14,132 nucleotides of DNA from Clostridiales bacterium (GTDB taxonomy: Bacteria > Bacillota > Clostridia > Lachnospirales > Lachnospiraceae): assembly GCA_019418195.1 (NCBI GenBank), contig DYCJ01000027.1, positions 3,820 to 17,951 on the forward strand. The letters are read 5' to 3'. The notes beneath the pieces are model-generated. The model searched no databases and was not told the origin of the DNA. It was given only the letters and a program-made list of their open reading frames with translations. Positions within the stretch are counted from its first letter, which is position 1; each line of letters starts with the position of its first letter. Made by a program: the position numbers and the translations under genes. Positions 6,566-13,708 of this stretch are shown here, in pieces.

Positions 6566-9199
6566 TCAGATCCGATAGATTCCTTCTCTTTTTCTCCACT
6601 GTTCCCGCCGCGTGAGCAGATTTACCGCCGTGGGGAACCATGGTTCCCTGACAGATGTCTCCACCGTCCTGGTATCATCCTTCAGCCTGCTTTCCCTATC
6701 GGGATAAGTGTACAGGACAACATTTCTCATAAACTGGCTCACCGGAGCCTTTACAAGATTCTCTCCCCATCTTCCCGGCAGCCTGACAGCCGTCCCTGCA
6801 GGCAGCTTAGCTTCCAGGACCGCCTCTTTTAAAAGCGGATAGGGGATACTCCAATTCATAGACCACTGCCCCAGGCTATTGATAGTCACAGCGAATATCC
6901 TCATATTTGTTACCGCAGTAAATACAGTAACCGGCTTTCCAAGCAGTTGTTCTCTCTTATTCATTGTTTTCAGCAGATATATCTCTTCCCCTCTTTGAAG
7001 CTCCGGATTCACCTGCCGGAACCTCTGCATATCTGCCTGGGGGATCATGTAAAGAGCCTGTGGGAAGCGATGTACAAAGTACTCCTTAAAATCCTCTTCT
7101 TCCAGATATGCCGCCTTATCCCCATCCGCTCCTGTCCAGGCTTCAAGAGCCTCTCCCAGAGTCGGATACTCTCTGTCCATTTTAAGGAATCCATACATAC
7201 TTCTCGCATGCAGAAGATCCGGCGCAGTTCCCTTTCCCCACTGATAGCACATTCCAAGGTTCCTGCATGCCTGCTGTGCGCCGAAGTCACAGGAATCCGA
7301 CATCTTTGCGGCTGCAGTCTCAAAATACTGGAATGCCTGTGCATAGTCACGGTATGTACCAAGTCCGAAGAAAAAGCATTCCCCGATAAAGTTCTGGAGC
7401 TGGCTGACCAGGCAGTTCCCCGCCTGATACTCTTCTACCACGCCGCCTGCTGTACTATATCCGGTCAGATATTTTCTTTCCGGATCAAGATCCGTTCTGG
7501 CAAGGAGCTTTCTGCTCCAGAAAAAACGTTCTTTATACATTTCCGAATTATATGCAAGATAGATCTGTGCTTCTATCTGTTCTTTTCCCGCGGCCCGGCA
7601 GATCCACAGAGCACCTTCCTCTGCCGGGCTGCTCCCGCTCTTGTCTCTTTTCACGGTTTGCCCTGAAATGTGAAACGGGCCGCCTGCGTCTATAAGTGCA
7701 GCACATCCAAATTTCCACATAGCATCCCTGTTCCCCTGCCTGGCAGATTCTCTCCACCAGTATCGTGCAGCCGCAGGATTACAGGACACGCCTTTCCCGT
7801 TCTGATATGCAAATCCTGCCAGATACTGGGCGGATGCATCCCCTGCTTTTGCTTTACTGATGATCAATGCAGTGTCTTCTTCCCGGCCGGCATCTTCTTC
7901 CTTCACGCCGTCAGTTTCCATGCCGGCATCTTGTCTGGTGTCTTGATATGTTTCTTGATCCTCACTTTCTTTTCCCGCTTTACTGTCATAATGAATATCC
8001 CCGGTATACACAGACCAGACCAGGCCGCATCCCACAGTCTCATGCGGTCTTGCCATCCTTAAAATCCGCTCAGGCTCGCTCTGTATGGTCCCAAGGCCAA
8101 GCGGCTCACAGCAGTCTGTTTTATCCAGCAGGATATCCTTCACAAAATACCACTGACTGTGCCCTCCGGTCAGGAGCACCAGATCTATATCTGCCGGACT
8201 ATCAAGTATCCCCCTGCTGATGACATCATCCAACATGCCCCGGACCAGGAAAGCAAAAATCTTGAGATAACCTGCCGATATCTCCTGAAGCCTGCTCCTG
8301 TCAAGCGTCGGGAACGGACGCGGTATGACGTTCCACAGATGAAAGATATTGGATACAAAGGGACAGGAATCCACACTTGCACCGTCGTTCAGCAGTTTTG
8401 ACACAGTATCTTCTTTCCACTTTTTACAGGACACTCTGTACTGCCGCATAAACTTTTCGGTAATTTCCTCTGAGATTCCGTTTTCCCTCAGATAACAGCT
8501 CAAATAATCCCCAAGAATACTGTCCATCTCATTTCCGCCGAAGAAAAGCCTGGATTGTGCATCCGGCCAGGCCGCCAATATCTCATTTCCCTTCCGGGAG
8601 TACCTGCACAGGGCAAGATCTGTTGTTCCTGCTCCCATATCGATCATAAGCATGTGAAACTGTTCCGCCTGATACAGTCCGGTCTTCTGCAGATATTCCC
8701 CATACTGCACCCGGACTGCATACATTGCCGCTGTTGCCTCATCCATTCCGGACACATTTTCAAATCCTGCACGGACCGCCGCATCCCGCATAAATCTTCG
8801 TGTCTCTTCCCGCCATTTTGCCGGGTAGCTGATCATCGTCCTCACTGTATCGCAGGAGCCGAAATAGCTGTCCTGGTCTGCATACTGCCGGTACAGATAC
8901 CCCAGGAACATCTCTGTCAGTTCTTCCGCCTGTTCTCGCTTATCCTGCCATGCACTTTCCAGATCCATCTTGAAATCAGAATACAGGACCGAACCGGCCC
9001 GGTCCGGCTGTGCATCATATCCGAAGTATTCGCTGTCCCCGTCAATACGTACAAGGGTGGGTACGACTGCCTTTCCGTCAAACTCCACATACTGTGAATT
9101 TTCAGGTTTGTTCCCTGCCCTGTCTTCATGCTCATATGTCCTGACTCTGATCAGGGAAGTACTGGTGCCAAAATCGATCCCTATAATCCGCTCCGTCAT
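6566..9199 (-). CDS. Hsp70/actin-type ATPase fused to Sel1-like repeats
   Basis: An 877-residue protein whose first 400 residues form an Hsp70-like nucleotide-binding domain. Phosphate-1 is GIDFGTSTS (7-15), the connect-1-like motif is DEATAAMY (153-160), phosphate-2 is IDMGAGTTDLAL (186-197), the adenosine motif is LLTGGHSQW (342-350), and connect-2 is VGCGL (389-393). An acidic, probably flexible linker (about 405-443) follows in place of the usual beta-sandwich peptide-binding domain. Sel1-like repeats then run to about 670 (AKAGDASAQYLAGFAYQNGKG; CRNLGMCYQWGKGTAPD). The last 140 residues (about 735-877) contain a beta-rich region that I do not recognise. AGGAG lies about 11 nt before ATG. 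The gene begins a tight run with the ATPase. Unlike DnaK it has no grpE or dnaJ neighbour, so it is more likely a dedicated regulatory or assembly ATPase than a housekeeping chaperone. Confidence 0.9.
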   Translation of the reverse strand: MTERIIGIDFGTSTSLIRVRTYEHEDRAGNKPENSQYVEFDGKAVVPTLVRIDGDSEYFGYDAQPDRAGSVLYSDFKMDLESAWQDKREQAEELTEMFLGYLYRQYADQDSYFGSCDTVRTMISYPAKWREETRRFMRDAAVRAGFENVSGMDEATAAMYAVRVQYGEYLQKTGLYQAEQFHMLMIDMGAGTTDLALCRYSRKGNEILAAWPDAQSRLFFGGNEMDSILGDYLSCYLRENGISEEITEKFMRQYRVSCKKWKEDTVSKLLNDGASVDSCPFVSNIFHLWNVIPRPFPTLDRSRLQEISAGYLKIFAFLVRGMLDDVISRGILDSPADIDLVLLTGGHSQWYFVKDILLDKTDCCEPLGLGTIQSEPERILRMARPHETVGCGLVWSVYTGDIHYDSKAGKESEDQETYQDTRQDAGMETDGVKEEDAGREEDTALIISKAKAGDASAQYLAGFAYQNGKGVSCNPAAARYWWRESARQGNRDAMWKFGCAALIDAGGPFHISGQTVKRDKSGSSPAEEGALWICRAAGKEQIEAQIYLAYNSEMYKERFFWSRKLLARTDLDPERKYLTGYSTAGGVVEEYQAGNCLVSQLQNFIGECFFFGLGTYRDYAQAFQYFETAAAKMSDSCDFGAQQACRNLGMCYQWGKGTAPDLLHARSMYGFLKMDREYPTLGEALEAWTGADGDKAAYLEEEDFKEYFVHRFPQALYMIPQADMQRFRQVNPELQRGEEIYLLKTMNKREQLLGKPVTVFTAVTNMRIFAVTINSLGQWSMNWSIPYPLLKEAVLEAKLPAGTAVRLPGRWGENLVKAPVSQFMRNVVLYTYPDRESRLKDDTRTVETSVREPWFPTAVNLLTRREQWRKREGIYRI

Positions 9200-9219
9200 C
9201 GTTCTGTATACTCCTTTTA

Positions 9220-9266
9220 TAAAAAATGAGGACAGAAACCGGCAATTATCTGTCAGTTCCTGTCCT
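9220..9266 (-). terminator. Intrinsic-terminator-like hairpin in the Hsp70-like gene leader (possible attenuator)
   Basis: In the sense RNA, arm AGGACAGGAAC (9266 to 9256) pairs over 11 bp with GUUUCUGUCCU (9239 to 9229). There is one G-U pair, which pairs only on the sense strand. The loop is 16 nt, followed by CA and six U. The hairpin ends about 30 nt before the Hsp70-like ATG, and AGGAG follows directly. It could be the terminator of the kinase transcript or an attenuator of the downstream genes. Confidence 0.65.
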
Positions 9267-9286
9267 GAAAGCTGCCGTTTATACGG

Positions 9287-9330
9287 TCAGCATACCATAT
9301 TCATTTTTTCTCATTTTCAACTTTTTTCCG
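9287..9330 (-). promoter_or_regulatory. Two-part motif upstream of Hsp70-like gene, shared with the first cluster gene
   Basis: In sense orientation, CGGAAAAAAGTTGAA (9330 to 9316) is followed after 19 nt by GGTATGCTGA (9296 to 9287). Both blocks recur exactly upstream of the HTH-like gene with 10 nt between them. TATAAA a few nt downstream, or TGGTATGCT as an extended -10, could make this a promoter, but no spacing fits a standard -35/-10 pair well. It is best read as a shared promoter or operator element. Confidence 0.55.
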
Positions 9331-9364
9331 TTCTGACGAAATTATCGTCCATCTATTTTCCCAT

Positions 9365-9378
9365 CATACAGCTGTATG
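9365..9378. promoter_or_regulatory. Perfect 14-bp palindrome CATACAGCTGTATG
   Basis: Two 7-bp arms without a spacer lie 4 bp downstream of the kinase stop codon and about 165 bp before the Hsp70-like start. It has no U-tract, so it is not an intrinsic terminator. Symmetry and position, upstream of the shared two-part motif, would suit a dimeric regulator's binding site, but chance cannot be excluded. Confidence 0.35.
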
Positions 9379-9382
9379 TACG

Positions 9383-11329
9383 TCACAGTTTCGAGATCAC
9401 ATTGACCAGCATCTGTGTACTTCGTTCTTCGCCCGTCGCTTTATCCCGTATGGTCACGGTAAGAGTTGTGATCCCCTGTCTGAGTCCCTGCACCCTGCCG
9501 CGGTCATCTACCGTGGCTATGTCCGGATCCTCGCTTTCCCATGTCACTTCGAGCAGCGGGTCAAGATATCCGACCTGTGCGTCCACTATGAGCTGTCCTC
9601 CCCGGATATCGTCGAATGTCTTGACATAATCCCGGTTCTGTGTAGTGATCAGATTCTGCTGCCACCTCTCTTCATCAAAGAACAGCAGATGGCTTCCGAT
9701 CAGATCTGTCATCTCATACTCGTTCCCCTCACCGTCCACAAGGGTACAGCGGGTGATATCAAGGACAAGCTGGCTTTCATCATAATTAAAGTTCTGGAAG
9801 ATAACTCCCACATAATCCAGATTAAAATGGTTCGGATCCTGGAACGGAAGTTCCATGTGCAGCGTATTGTCTTCCGTATAGAAGAAATCATAAGTCAGAT
9901 CAGCATTCTGCCAGCCGCGCTTGTCATCTTCACCGGTATAAAATGTAAACAGAGAGTACGTATCGATCACTTCTGATGTATCTCTTTTATGCGTATAATC
10001 TTTCAGCATGATCCGTACCGCGCTTGAAGTCTGGACCTGAACATCCATCATGTATGACCGGTCAGCCAGGGGATATCTTACATCCTGTTGGGTAAGAACA
10101 ACTGAATCGTCCGTCTCGATCGGGAACTTTGAGAGATCCAGTTCTGTATTCGCCCTTTCCATTTCCGTTTCTGTCTGGTAACTGATACGACCGCCGAAGA
10201 ATGCGCCGGCTGCGATCAAAAGCGCCCCGGCTGCCGTCGCTCCTCTCACGAACCATTTCCTGCGCGGCATTCTTCCCGTTTTCCGCATCTTTCCGGCATC
10301 TTCCACTCTTTCATCCTTCCGGCACACAGGAATCCTTATGGTCCCTGCCAGGATTTCTTCGAGTTCATGGATATCTGCCAGCATCTCTGCCGTATTCTGG
10401 TAGCGGTCTTTTGGCATTATGCAGAATCCCTTTTTCAGGATACGATTGACCTGCCCGGCAGATACTTCCTTTTCATGCAGGAGCAGCCTGGAATAAGGTG
10501 AGATGAGCTCCTTTTCGTGTGAGAGTTCGATATCTTTGGGAGGCTTTTCCGATGCGAGGAGGCTGTAAAATACAGCTGTCGCTGAATACAGATCTGTCCA
10601 CGGCCCCAGTTCATCATATTTGTGGAGGACAGCCTCCGGAGCCATATATCCCGGTTTTCCAGGATAATAGTCGTCAATATACGTCTCCGGATGTTCCAGA
10701 GAGTATACGCTGTTAAAATCCAGCAGCAGCATTTCCGTGGGAAATTCCTGTGCATTTCTCGGTTCCAGCATAAAGATATTGTCCGGGCTCACATCGAGGT
10801 GGAGCAGTCTGTGTTCATGGAAGAGAGTAAGCGTCTGGAGCAGATTCTGCATGCACCGTATCACGACCTCGAGTGTAGGGAATTCCTTTTTCTTATTAAT
10901 AAGTTCGGACAACAGCATACCCTTTCTGGCAGTCAGGATCGTATAGACTGTCCCGTTCTGCTCGAAAGAATCGATATTCTCGGCGATTCCGCCTTTTCCC
11001 TCTCCCGCGAGTGTCAGATGGACGCGATTTCCCAGCAGATAACTCTCTTTGTGCTGCTCAAATAATCCTCGTGCGCTCGCCTGTACATCAAGGCTCATCT
11101 CGCTGTTTCTTGTGATCCTTCCAAGGAAGTCATATGGATACAGCTCTTTGATCAATACACTGTGCCGCTTCTCCGGCATCAGGGAGTCCTGGTAATAGGC
11201 CTGATATACAACAGAATTTCCCCCGGCATTGACATAACTGCTGATCGTATAATTCTTTCCACTATGGAAAAGTTGATACCCACAGGGAAGGATCACGCGG
11301 TTATCCTTCTTCTCATACTTTTCTCCCAT
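9383..11329 (-). CDS. Transmembrane Ser/Thr protein kinase with Big_2-like ectodomain
   Basis: A 648-residue receptor-type kinase. The kinase domain spans about 25-328: Gly-rich loop VNAGGNSVVY (33-42), ATP-binding Lys61 in VLIKE, catalytic loop HLDVSPDN (177-184), metal-binding Asp204 in LLDFNS, the APE motif at 230-232, Asp246 in the F helix, and Arg309 in PKDRY. The catalytic loop is HLD rather than HRD, and the DFG glycine is Asn. This points to a non-RD kinase that may not need activation-loop phosphorylation; Lys, both Asp and Asn are intact, so it should be active. A basic stretch (PRRKWFVRG) precedes one membrane helix (about 363-380). The outside part (about 385-648) ends in a Big_2-like Ig fold (WESEDPDIATVDDRGRVQGL). 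GAGGG overlaps the upstream stop, and the gap is 10 bp, so it is likely co-transcribed with the HTH-like gene. Targets are unknown; the cluster's own cytoplasmic proteins are obvious candidates. Confidence 0.9.
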   Translation of the reverse strand: MGEKYEKKDNRVILPCGYQLFHSGKNYTISSYVNAGGNSVVYQAYYQDSLMPEKRHSVLIKELYPYDFLGRITRNSEMSLDVQASARGLFEQHKESYLLGNRVHLTLAGEGKGGIAENIDSFEQNGTVYTILTARKGMLLSELINKKKEFPTLEVVIRCMQNLLQTLTLFHEHRLLHLDVSPDNIFMLEPRNAQEFPTEMLLLDFNSVYSLEHPETYIDDYYPGKPGYMAPEAVLHKYDELGPWTDLYSATAVFYSLLASEKPPKDIELSHEKELISPYSRLLLHEKEVSAGQVNRILKKGFCIMPKDRYQNTAEMLADIHELEEILAGTIRIPVCRKDERVEDAGKMRKTGRMPRRKWFVRGATAAGALLIAAGAFFGGRISYQTETEMERANTELDLSKFPIETDDSVVLTQQDVRYPLADRSYMMDVQVQTSSAVRIMLKDYTHKRDTSEVIDTYSLFTFYTGEDDKRGWQNADLTYDFFYTEDNTLHMELPFQDPNHFNLDYVGVIFQNFNYDESQLVLDITRCTLVDGEGNEYEMTDLIGSHLLFFDEERWQQNLITTQNRDYVKTFDDIRGGQLIVDAQVGYLDPLLEVTWESEDPDIATVDDRGRVQGLRQGITTLTVTIRDKATGEERSTQMLVNVISKL

Positions 11330-11339
11330 TTCTTTTCCC

Positions 11340-12449
11340 TCATTTTTCTAAAAGATAGGCGGCCGGTTTATTTGTGTCAAAAATCTTCCGGAGCATCCTC
11401 TCCATCCTGTATCCGATAAAGTCTTCTTCTCCACTCTGATTGACAGCAAGCAGGATAAGGTAATCAAAGGGACAATGGACATTCAAGACCGGCATGCCGC
11501 ACTCCGCCAGCATCAAATCCATTCTCCTCCTATGTTCTGAGATACTCCTCATATCGGCCGCATCTGTATCCACCTCTCCTTCCGTTGCGAGATACAGTAG
11601 AAGAAGAGTTTTTCGGTCTACATCCAGTTTTCCCGAACACATTTCATAGATCGTCTTTGCTGAAGGCCAGTGCTGCTTGATCTCCCGCTGAAGCTGTGTA
11701 TATCTTCCTGATTTCTTCTCATATGGCACGCCCATACGCAAATACTGATCAACGACTTTTCGTATACTGTACTCCTGCTCATCGGGCAGGAAGTCATCTC
11801 CCGACGAAGGATGGAGCAGATAGTTCAGCATCTTCCGAAATTTCCGGTATGCAGTCCAATGCTGCAATCCGAATTTTTCCCGGTGTATTTCGAGGAACTC
11901 CCTGAGTTCGTCCTCGCTCCGGACATGCTCAAACCGGCTGCGGATATAACCTGTAATTTCCGCAGTTGTCTCATTCTCCTTATAGGTACATGCCGGCATC
12001 TCTTTCTTCTCAACAGGGATATTTATTTCCCGGACCTTTTTGACAGCCTCCGGGTAATCTCCTTTTCTGCGAAGACAGTACGCGTAGATCAATTCACGAG
12101 GATTACGATAGTGAATCCCTCTTTCCACAGTGATCCCGAGCAGGGTTTCTGCTCTCTGCTCATCCAGTTCCAGAGCAAAACATATCTTAAATATTTCCTC
12201 ACGGTTCTTGGGAAGATTTCTGTCATGCATCCAGTTCCTCACCCTTCGCGCGGTCCGTTCTCCATCTTCATCACTGTTATATTCCGTCAGTTTTCGGGTA
12301 AGCCTGCGCGCCAGAGGCTCCGCTCCCTGGTACAATTCTTTCAGCAGCCTGGAGAACTTCCAGAATGTTACATTCCCTTTCAGAAAATCATCGATCGTTC
12401 CCTCTGTTTTTCCTGTGTATTTATCAGCCAAAACAAAGTCCTCCTGCAT
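11340..12449 (-). CDS. HTH-like soluble protein, possible regulator
   Basis: A 369-residue soluble protein of no named family to me. Residues about 66-106 (TARRVRNWMHDRNLPKNREE followed by IFKICFALELDEQRAETLLG) resemble the pattern of XRE/Cro-type helix-turn-helix domains, in which a helix with RxWL precedes a P-x-RE-x-hhxhxFAL segment. A second, similar stretch near residues 265-295 (WPSAKTIYEMCSGKLDVDRK, LLLLYLATEG) could be a degenerate duplicate. The middle is charged and helical. No catalytic motif is visible. The start is uncertain: ATG at 12449 has only a weak SD, whereas AGGAGG inside codons 2-4 lies 7 nt before an in-frame TTG at 12431. It is the first gene of the cluster and 10 bp ahead of the kinase, so a role as regulator or kinase partner is likely, though DNA binding is unproven. 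Confidence 0.75.
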   Translation of the reverse strand: MQEDFVLADKYTGKTEGTIDDFLKGNVTFWKFSRLLKELYQGAEPLARRLTRKLTEYNSDEDGERTARRVRNWMHDRNLPKNREEIFKICFALELDEQRAETLLGITVERGIHYRNPRELIYAYCLRRKGDYPEAVKKVREINIPVEKKEMPACTYKENETTAEITGYIRSRFEHVRSEDELREFLEIHREKFGLQHWTAYRKFRKMLNYLLHPSSGDDFLPDEQEYSIRKVVDQYLRMGVPYEKKSGRYTQLQREIKQHWPSAKTIYEMCSGKLDVDRKTLLLLYLATEGEVDTDAADMRSISEHRRRMDLMLAECGMPVLNVHCPFDYLILLAVNQSGEEDFIGYRMERMLRKIFDTNKPAAYLLEK

Positions 12450-12461
12450 CGCGGTCTCTGC

Positions 12462-12474
12462 TCATCTCAGATGA
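12462..12474. promoter_or_regulatory. 13-bp inverted repeat TCATCTCAGATGA before the HTH-like gene
   Basis: Perfect 6-bp arms around a single central base sit 12 bp before the annotated ATG. The position is suited to an operator for autoregulation or to a small hairpin affecting translation start. The element is short, so chance is a real alternative. Confidence 0.3.
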
Positions 12475-12500
12475 ATAAGTCACTTTTTGATTTTTCCGCA

Positions 12501-12552
12501 TATACATTTAGTATACATCAGCATACCTTCGGTCTTGTTCAACTTTTTTCCG
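12501..12552 (-). promoter_or_regulatory. Upstream region of cluster: shared two-part motif and AT-rich direct repeat
   Basis: In sense orientation, CGGAAAAAAGTTGAA (12552 to 12538), a 10-nt gap and GGTATGCTGA (12527 to 12518) match the element before the Hsp70-like gene. Directly after come TGTATAC and TGTATAT separated by TAAA (an ATGTATA direct repeat). TATACT is a plausible -10, placing the transcript start roughly 55-60 nt before the ATG. I see no good -35 at 17 bp, so recognition may need an activator or another sigma factor. Confidence 0.55.
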
Positions 12553-12585
12553 CTTTTGCACTTTCCGCTCATTCGTCTCGTTATA

Positions 12586-13605
12586 TCAGTATCTGTTATG
12601 CACTTTTTCCGCGAAACACATAAAATCTTTCAGCTCTATAAACTTCCCGCCATCCAGTATCGCTTTCCCGGTCATCTTCCCGAACACCTGATGCTGGTCT
12701 GAAGATACGAGAAAGGCCGACATACTTGCCGTGCGGTCCAACACCGGCTCAAATTCCATCTCAAACCGTCCGTCACTAGAAGAAAATGTCCACATCTTCA
12801 TATAGTCGTCCTCTGGTATGTGGAACGTCACATCGTCCAGTTTATGGCCTCTTCCATCATAGAAGAGAATATTTTCCGTCGCCGCCGAAGTGTCGCCGAA
12901 TCCGTATCCGATATTAAATCCAAATGCCTTTCCACCTACCGTACCGTTCCCTGAGCCCCAGTACCATGTGTTGTCGTAGGTCCAGACGCCTCTCCCCCAG
13001 TCAAGCGTACCGTAATCCTTATCCGGGCTGAACCAGTAAGTGATATCATCGAAAGACATATACCCTTCTGCCGGCATACAGTTGATTTTCTGATTGTAGT
13101 AAAATGCTTTCTTTCCATTCCACGGAGTCGCGATCGTCATTGTATCCATGTCCGGCTGATCCAGTGCGATCTCGCAGTAGAACGGTTTCCCCTGGTAAAA
13201 CTCTTTGAAGTCGCAGGAGATCATGCGTCTGCCCGAATCCACACGGAACTCCAGCCGCATCCTTTTATCTCTGTAAACAATATCCCCTTTCGAGGAAGAA
13301 GACGGCATCTTCATCTTTCCCATAGGAAAAGGCGTCAGAATTGTCTCTGTATGTTCCCATCTCTCTTTAAAATTCAAAAGAGAGACCGACTGAAGCCCGA
13401 TGTATCCGTCATCAGATAAGGTAAAAGCTGCCGCATAGTCCTCATTCATCACCAGATAATAATCCCATTCTTTGATCCGTAAGGCAGACGACTTTATATT
13501 CTTCCTCTCGTATTGCCACACCTGGCGGCGGGCCCACCCCGGTTCCGTGATCTTTCCGAATTCGTCGAGAAGCGGCTGCTCTTTCGTTACTTCATGATTT
13601 CTCAT
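12586..13605 (-). CDS. DUF2804 family protein
   Basis: A 339-residue protein matching the DUF2804 family as I recall it. Features are an early QPLLDEFGKITEPGWARR segment, repeated beta-strand pairs rich in W/Y/F, a TWYWGSGNGTVGGKAFGFNI stretch and the closing GKAILDGGKFIELKDFMCFAEKV. Such proteins are predicted all-beta; their function is unknown. There is no signal peptide or membrane helix. ATG at 13605 is chosen because GGGGTG lies about 8 nt upstream; an in-frame TTG 33 nt further upstream lies in the loop of a predicted hairpin and has no good SD. A 136-bp gap with its own motif separates it from the cluster, so it is probably an independent gene between rplT and the cluster. No clear terminator follows its stop, so read-through into the cluster is possible. 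Confidence 0.85.
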   Translation of the reverse strand: MRNHEVTKEQPLLDEFGKITEPGWARRQVWQYERKNIKSSALRIKEWDYYLVMNEDYAAAFTLSDDGYIGLQSVSLLNFKERWEHTETILTPFPMGKMKMPSSSSKGDIVYRDKRMRLEFRVDSGRRMISCDFKEFYQGKPFYCEIALDQPDMDTMTIATPWNGKKAFYYNQKINCMPAEGYMSFDDITYWFSPDKDYGTLDWGRGVWTYDNTWYWGSGNGTVGGKAFGFNIGYGFGDTSAATENILFYDGRGHKLDDVTFHIPEDDYMKMWTFSSSDGRFEMEFEPVLDRTASMSAFLVSSDQHQVFGKMTGKAILDGGKFIELKDFMCFAEKVHNRY

Positions 13606-13624
13606 ATCTGTCACACCCCGTTTC

Positions 13625-13653
13625 CGGTGAAATGCCAAATGCTGCTTTCACCG
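13625..13653 (-). promoter_or_regulatory. 8-bp leader hairpin before DUF2804 gene
   Basis: Sense arms CGGTGAAA and TTTCACCG (13653 to 13646 and 13632 to 13625) enclose a 13-nt loop that contains the alternative TTG codon. The hairpin ends just upstream of the GGGGTG ribosome binding site. It may be a structured 5' leader; there is no U-tract, so it is not a terminator. Confidence 0.35.
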
Positions 13654-13708
13654 CAGTTTATTCTTCCCTCAGCATGCGGGATAATTCTGCAAAAATTCCC
13701 CTTCGGTC

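Noticed and set aside
6566..9199. Housekeeping dnaK
   Set aside because: The length, Sel1 repeats, missing substrate-binding domain and lack of grpE/dnaJ/hrcA neighbours do not match DnaK.
9200..9250. TTGCCG-18-TATAAA as a sigma-70 promoter right before the Hsp70-like gene
   Set aside because: The transcript would start within or next to the ribosome binding site, and both boxes fall in the terminator-like hairpin and its U-tract; coincidence is more likely.
13606..13638. TTG start 33 nt upstream for the DUF2804 gene
   Set aside because: It lies in a hairpin loop with no adequate SD, while ATG at 13605 has GGGGTG at proper distance.
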